Shown here piece after piece: positions 59,770 to 64,000 of a DNA stretch of 64,000 bases. The notes under the pieces were generated by a model. That model did no database searches and was not told where the DNA came from. It was given only the letters and a program-made list of their open reading frames with translations. The translations under genes were made by a program, and so were the position numbers. Each line of letters opens with the position of its first letter. Position 1 is the first letter of the stretch. The stretch lies in assembly GCA_013400975.1 (NCBI GenBank), contig WBMZ01011712.1:1-64000 (forward strand), written 5' to 3'. Origin of the DNA: Atrichornis clamosus (taxonomy: Eukaryota > Chordata > Aves > Passeriformes > Menuridae).

Positions 59770-60080
59770 ACAAACCGCCGGTGCGATTGGAAACAACACC
59801 CGCACGTGCCGGGGGTTTGATGCAGGTGCCAAAAAAAATCCCCCTCTTGATATTTTACAGCCTTATTTACTTCAGCTGATGGCTCCTCTCATCCGGCTGC
59901 GGCGCCCGAACGGAGGCGTTGGGATCGGCCCGCGCGGATTTACGGCGGAAAACGGGAGGAGGACGAATTTATGGAGTAAACACGGGGAGGGTGACAAAGG
60001 GAAACCAAAATCAAGGCCCAGAGGTGACACGGATGGAAGGTCACGTGGGCCCCGACACAGCCGTGGCAGGGGGAGGCACC
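59770..60080. promoter_or_regulatory. Small intronic CpG-rich patch
   Basis: I count about 20 CpGs from 59770 to 60000 against an AT-rich background, including CCGCCGGTGCG, GCTGCGGCGCCCGAACGG and CCCGCGCGG. It directly follows the conserved-looking block and matches no exon. Confidence 0.45.
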
Positions 60081-61025
60081 TCTGCCTCGGTGTTCAGCGG
60101 CAGTGATCAAAGTTCACTTTTTAATAAAGACACAAAGACATTAAAGTGCTGCTTTCTGTGGAGTCGCTCTGGTTTCAGAGCCTGCTGCTAATGGGAAGCG
60201 ACAGGGTAAAACTGGGGTCTTTCACCAAGTTCCCACTAAATTTGTCGCTGTTGGAACAACAAACTATGGAAACCCTTTGAATATTCTCCCACTAACATAT
60301 CCTGTCTCGGATAGTTTGATACCACAGTTGTTTGATTCATGGCTGGAACTGAAAGCAGCAAAACCTTAGAACAAATAAAAGTGGTGTGTGAACATGAATT
60401 TAATACATATTCAGCACAATAGGTTCTCCACAAATCCTTCGGATCCACGGAGCCCCTTTGGAGGAGAAACCCATATTTCATCCCCATAGGCAAATGGAGC
60501 CAAACAAAATGTATTTTTCCATGGATATTCATAAACCATTGATCTTCTGCTGTGTGATTACCTAATATGAACCTGATCCAAAGCTTCTGAAGTAGCTGGA
60601 AAGATTTCCAAGGGCCAGGCTGCTGCTGAGCAGAGGGAGAGTGTTTAGGATGCGGACCCTGGCACAGCCACTGCCTGAAGAGTTGGGGACACGAGGGGGT
60701 CCCTCTCAGTGGGGGACACAGCCAGAGCTGGCACTGCTCCTCAAAAAGCACCTTCCAAGCTGGTGCCATCCAGCTGGACATTCAGTGGCTTTTCAGGCTA
60801 TCCAAGTGGAAGTTTGGGATGTCCCCAGGCATCAATGTCATTTTGGCCACAGTTAGGAAAGATCTCCAGCCCCACCTTCACCCTGTTCCCCTCAGACTAG
60901 GACAACATTTCCAACAGGAAACCTCCCCCATTGCTCAGCACTATGACCTGCCAGGAAAACTAAATTTAGGGATTTACCCTGGGAAGAATCCTTTGAGCAA
61001 AATGTATCGTCCTTAAAGTGGAACT

Positions 61026-61049
61026 ATCCCTTATTAATTAATAAGGGAT
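61026..61049. repeat. Perfect 24-bp palindrome
   Basis: ATCCCTTATTAA is followed immediately by its exact reverse complement. It lies 30 bp from a CR1 tail. As RNA it would form a short AU-rich hairpin only with a minimal loop. Confidence 0.9.
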
Positions 61050-61078
61050 GAAAATCAGAGGGATTTTTTTTTTGTAAA

Positions 61079-61150
61079 TTCATAGAATGGTTTGGGTTGG
61101 AAAGAACTTGAAGATGATCCAGCTCCAAGCCCTTGTTCAGGTCACTGTAA
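61079..61150 (-). mobile_element. CR1 3' end remnant
   Basis: TTCATAGAATGGTTTGGGTT, GAACTTGAAGATGATCCAGC, CCAAGCCCTTGTTCAGG. Antisense. Confidence 0.88.
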
Positions 61151-61205
61151 AACAACCCCCCAATTAAAATAAACACTACTATTTATAAAACTATTATTTA
61201 TCAGA

Positions 61206-61447
61206 GACTCATGGAATCATTTGGGTGGGCAAAACCTTCCAAGACCATCGAGTCCAACCATTAACCCCCCACTGCCCACCTCCCCAGGTGCCACATCCAC
61301 ACAGCTTTGAAATCCCTCCAGGGATGGGGACTCCACCACTGCCCTGTTCCAACGCTTGATCACCCTTTCCAAGAAGGAATTTTCCCTAAAATCCAACCTA
61401 AACCTCCCCTGGTGCAACTTGAGGCCATTTCCTCTCCTCCACCTGGA
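61206..61447 (-). mobile_element. CR1 3' end fragment, second subtype
   Basis: ACTCATGGAATCATTTGGGT, ATCGAGTCCAACCATTAACC, CAGGTGCCACATCCACACAG, ending in GGTGCAACTTGAGGCCATTT. Antisense, 5'-truncated. Confidence 0.94.
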
Positions 61448-62855
61448 AAACAGGTAAACAGCAAAGATCCTTTTGAACCATGTTTGATCAATCCTCTGCT
61501 CTGGATACTTGCAAACTGCGAGCACCCCTATGTGAAGCTGAGAAAGGAGCCTAATTCCTGCTCTCCAGGGGGTGTTTTGAATCAGGAATAACAATTCCAC
61601 CATTATGTGATGGCAATAAACCATTTCACACTCTCTGATGAGCACACTTCTCAGTAGGTGGATGGAACGATGACAATTATCATCTCTGTTCCCTCTGTCA
61701 GATAAAACTGATGTTTAAATTACTTACATGTTTTTTAATGGACATAAAATTTTATTTCCTTCTCATCTAAGGTTTATTTTGCAGAACAAACACTGCTGCC
61801 TTCAGGTCCTCTGTGCTTATTTGCATCCTGGGAGACTGCAGTGGTATAGGTTGTGACCTCATGGTGGTCAACAACATTTTGGGCTGAATGCAACAAAAAA
61901 TAGGTAAAATCCAACAGCAGAATTCCATGTTTGTCTACAAAACCCCCAATATTTATATTCTAAATAGGAGGAGTTAAACACTAATCAGTTATAAATAATA
62001 ATTTGTCTGCATAATGAATATTTAACGCTATTTTACAAAAGGGCCCAATTCGATTATTTCTACAAATTCTTAATTTTTTTAAAACTTCCAAAAGATGAGT
62101 TGTTATAACATTGCCAAAAATACCTCAGCAGCGGTCGTGCTCTCAAACTTCCCACTCCATGAGGAAACTCCAAAGTATTCATCAGCTTTTATGAAGAAGA
62201 ATATCAAAAGGACTCAAGTTTAATGTTCAAGCACCAAACGAAAGGTCAGACATTAAGGGGGCATGAAAATTGTGATTCCTCCAGAACACCACAGTGGTTT
62301 TCCTAAGGGAATCCTTTCAGTTTTAATAGTTAGGACAGGTGAGAAAATGTCTTTTACTAAAACAAAAAAAAAACCCAGAAGTGAAAAATCTTGTTTCCAA
62401 ATAAATACAACTTCAACAGGGAAAAATCCCAACCCTCCATCCAGCCTCCATAAGAGACAAGTCAAGCCTGCAGAATGTAATTGGCCAGCATGGAATCTTG
62501 CCAGGACAGCAAGATAAACATAATTACTCATATTAAGAGCGTTAATTAATTGTTTGTGAACACAAATAATTGGCTGCTTGGTTTACAGCTCATTAGGAAG
62601 CCAAGGGCTCTGTCAGACATCCCTGTCTGGTGGCCACACGAGGGCCACTGAGCTGCAACACCACAGATCAGAAACTCAGACACTGAGGGGTCAGCACTGA
62701 AACCAAACTCCACAAAACATAGTGACAGCCAGTAAATAAATACGGATGTTTAATAAAGAAGTGATATCTAATAAAATATTAACACTTAATAAAGGAGGAG
62801 GGGTTTGGGCTTGGGGTTTTGAGGTTTTTTTTGCTTGACTGGATGGAAGAAAGAC

Positions 62856-63060
62856 GTGGAGCTGTTGAAGCCAGTCCAGAGGAGGCCATGGAGAGGAGAA
62901 GGCTCCAGGGAGAGCTCAGAGCCCCTTCCAGTCCCTAAAGGGGCTCCAAGAGAGCTGGAGACGGACTTGGGACAAGGGATGGAGGGACAGGACACAGGGA
63001 ATGGCTTCAAACTGAGAGCTGGTTTAGATGGAATACTGGGGAGAAATACTTCCCTGTGAG
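62856..63060 (+). mobile_element. CR1 3' region, upstream half, sense
   Basis: From GGAGCTGTTGAAGCCAGTCC through GGGACAGGACACAGGGAATG to ATACTTCCCTGTGAG, where it stops. The downstream 200 bp to the tail are missing in this orientation. Confidence 0.93.
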
Positions 63061-63256
63061 TAACTGGTTGGAAGGGACCTTAAATCCCATCCAGTCCCAC
63101 CCCTGCCATGGGCAGGGACACCTCCCACTGTCCCAGGGTGCTCCAAGCCCCGTCCAGCCTGGCCTTGGGCACTTCCAGGGATCCAGGGGCAGCCACAGCT
63201 GCCCTGTGCTCTCCCTCACAGGGAGAAATTCCTTCCCAATATCCCATCTAACCCTA
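63061..63256 (-). mobile_element. CR1 3' terminal half, antisense
   Basis: From the tail side (GGTTGGAAGGGACCTTAAAT) through GGATCCAGGGGCAGCCACAG to AATATCCCATCTAACCC. It abuts the sense half without spacer, and the two halves overlap by about 40 bp of consensus. Confidence 0.93.
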
Positions 63257-64000
63257 CTTCCTTTCAAATATATCGTGAGTTATCCTATAAGCACTTAAGG
63301 CATCATCACAAGGATATTTCCAGCACATTTTGCCCCAATCCCAGCGAAAGCCTGAACTCCAGTGAACTCTTTTCCTGATCCCCACCTCCCCAGCCTACTC
63401 CAAACCCACAGAGCCTCCTCCTTCCCACTCTTTGAGGTGATGTTATAAATCAGCCCTGCAGCTCCTGCTGTGGCACAAATCCCAATTTAGAACAAGCCCC
63501 AGCCATGGTCATCTGTCAAGAGCAGAGCAGCTTTATAATGCATTCAGAAAATCCTGGGAAGCCATGGGATAACAGCTCCCTGCCACCAGCAGACCAATGA
63601 AACGCTCCTAGAATTTATTTAAGGGATTCAACTCACAGGTGAGGAACCCCTGGAAGCAGCAAACAAGACGAATTTCCAAAGTGCTCCAAGAACTCAGCCC
63701 TTTATTCCAGTTCCTGATTCCAAACACCAATGGAACATTTCACAGGGCATCATCAGAAAGAGGAACTCTCCTCACACCTGTGCCAGGATATCCATCCTTT
63801 CCATCCCATGGCACTCCAAGGAGATACTGGTACCTGAGCTCCTACAAATCACACTTCCCAAGGGATTCCCGAAGTGGGAAGCAACAAGAGGAAAGCAGTT
63901 TTTCCCAATGCTCATGTGACACAGCACTATGGAACAGCAGAGATTATTTAGATATTCCATGAAAAAAATTAAACCTTTCTCAGGATAGACTGAGACAGAG

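Larger units (their letters stand above)
51741..64000 (-). other. RSRC1: RSRC1 intron, 3' part (more than 12.2 kb)
   Basis: This is intron sequence upstream of the 52-nt exon and runs off the window. It contains a CpG-rich patch (51780-52090), CR1 pieces at 52528-52913, 61079-61150, 61206-61447, 62856-63060 and 63061-63256, and conserved-looking DNA at 58790-59720 beside a CpG-rich patch at 59770-60080. The stretches 52914-58790, 60090-61020, 61450-62850 and 63257-64000 look like ordinary unique intron. No RSRC1 exon or other gene was recognised. Confidence 0.8.

Noticed and set aside
63640..63730. Candidate minus-strand exon with a GTGAGT donor at about 63636.
   Set aside because: The only open frame through it (ending VCCFQGFLT) has no RSRC1 similarity; one good donor by chance is expected in this much intron.

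Overview
The window is bird nuclear DNA. The evidence is about 35 short CR1 LINE fragments, almost all 3'-end pieces under 450 bp with the avian CR1 tail (GGTTGGAAGGGACCTTAAAG or its complement), the absence of SINE/Alu-type repeats, and two recognisable vertebrate genes. The dominant CR1 subtype looks like those common in songbirds, so a passerine is likely, but this rests on pattern memory only. There is no bacterial, plasmid, phage, CRISPR, rRNA or tRNA content that I can support.

Layout. Positions 1-373 hold the 5' end of MLF1 on the minus strand: first coding exon at 327-373, part of intron 1 to its left, and a CpG-island promoter (about 374-740) with GC boxes, an inverted CCAAT box, a CACGTG E-box and a consensus RFX X-box. 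Positions 741 to about 9375 are a spacer with five CR1 pieces and no supported gene. From about 9375 to beyond 64000 the window is the 3' part of RSRC1 on the minus strand. Its last five coding exons are 51689-51740, 25002-25070, 12664-12770, 11621-11767 and 10747-10839. Spliced, they give 155 residues in one frame with intact splice sites, ending in the conserved C-terminus. The N-terminal RS domain and 5' end lie to the right, outside the window. RSRC1 followed by MLF1 on one strand matches human 3q25, where SHOX2 lies beyond the RSRC1 5' end.

Most of the DNA is RSRC1 intron (781 bp, 896 bp, 12.2 kb, 26.6 kb and more than 12.2 kb). These introns hold balanced numbers of sense and antisense CR1 fragments, several private tandem arrays, one intronic CpG island (about 15340-15900), a 146-bp polypyrimidine tract, a three-copy tandem repeat of 193-247 bp period (31305-31945), and a 79-bp block present twice in opposite orientation 1.1 kb apart. 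Several repeat-free, homeobox-motif-rich stretches look like conserved non-coding elements; given the SHOX2 neighbourhood they may be long-range enhancers, but no alignment could be run.

I see no new multi-gene system. The most unusual items are the large tandem repeat, the inverted duplication, the reiterated splice donor of the 107-nt exon, and the intronic CpG island.
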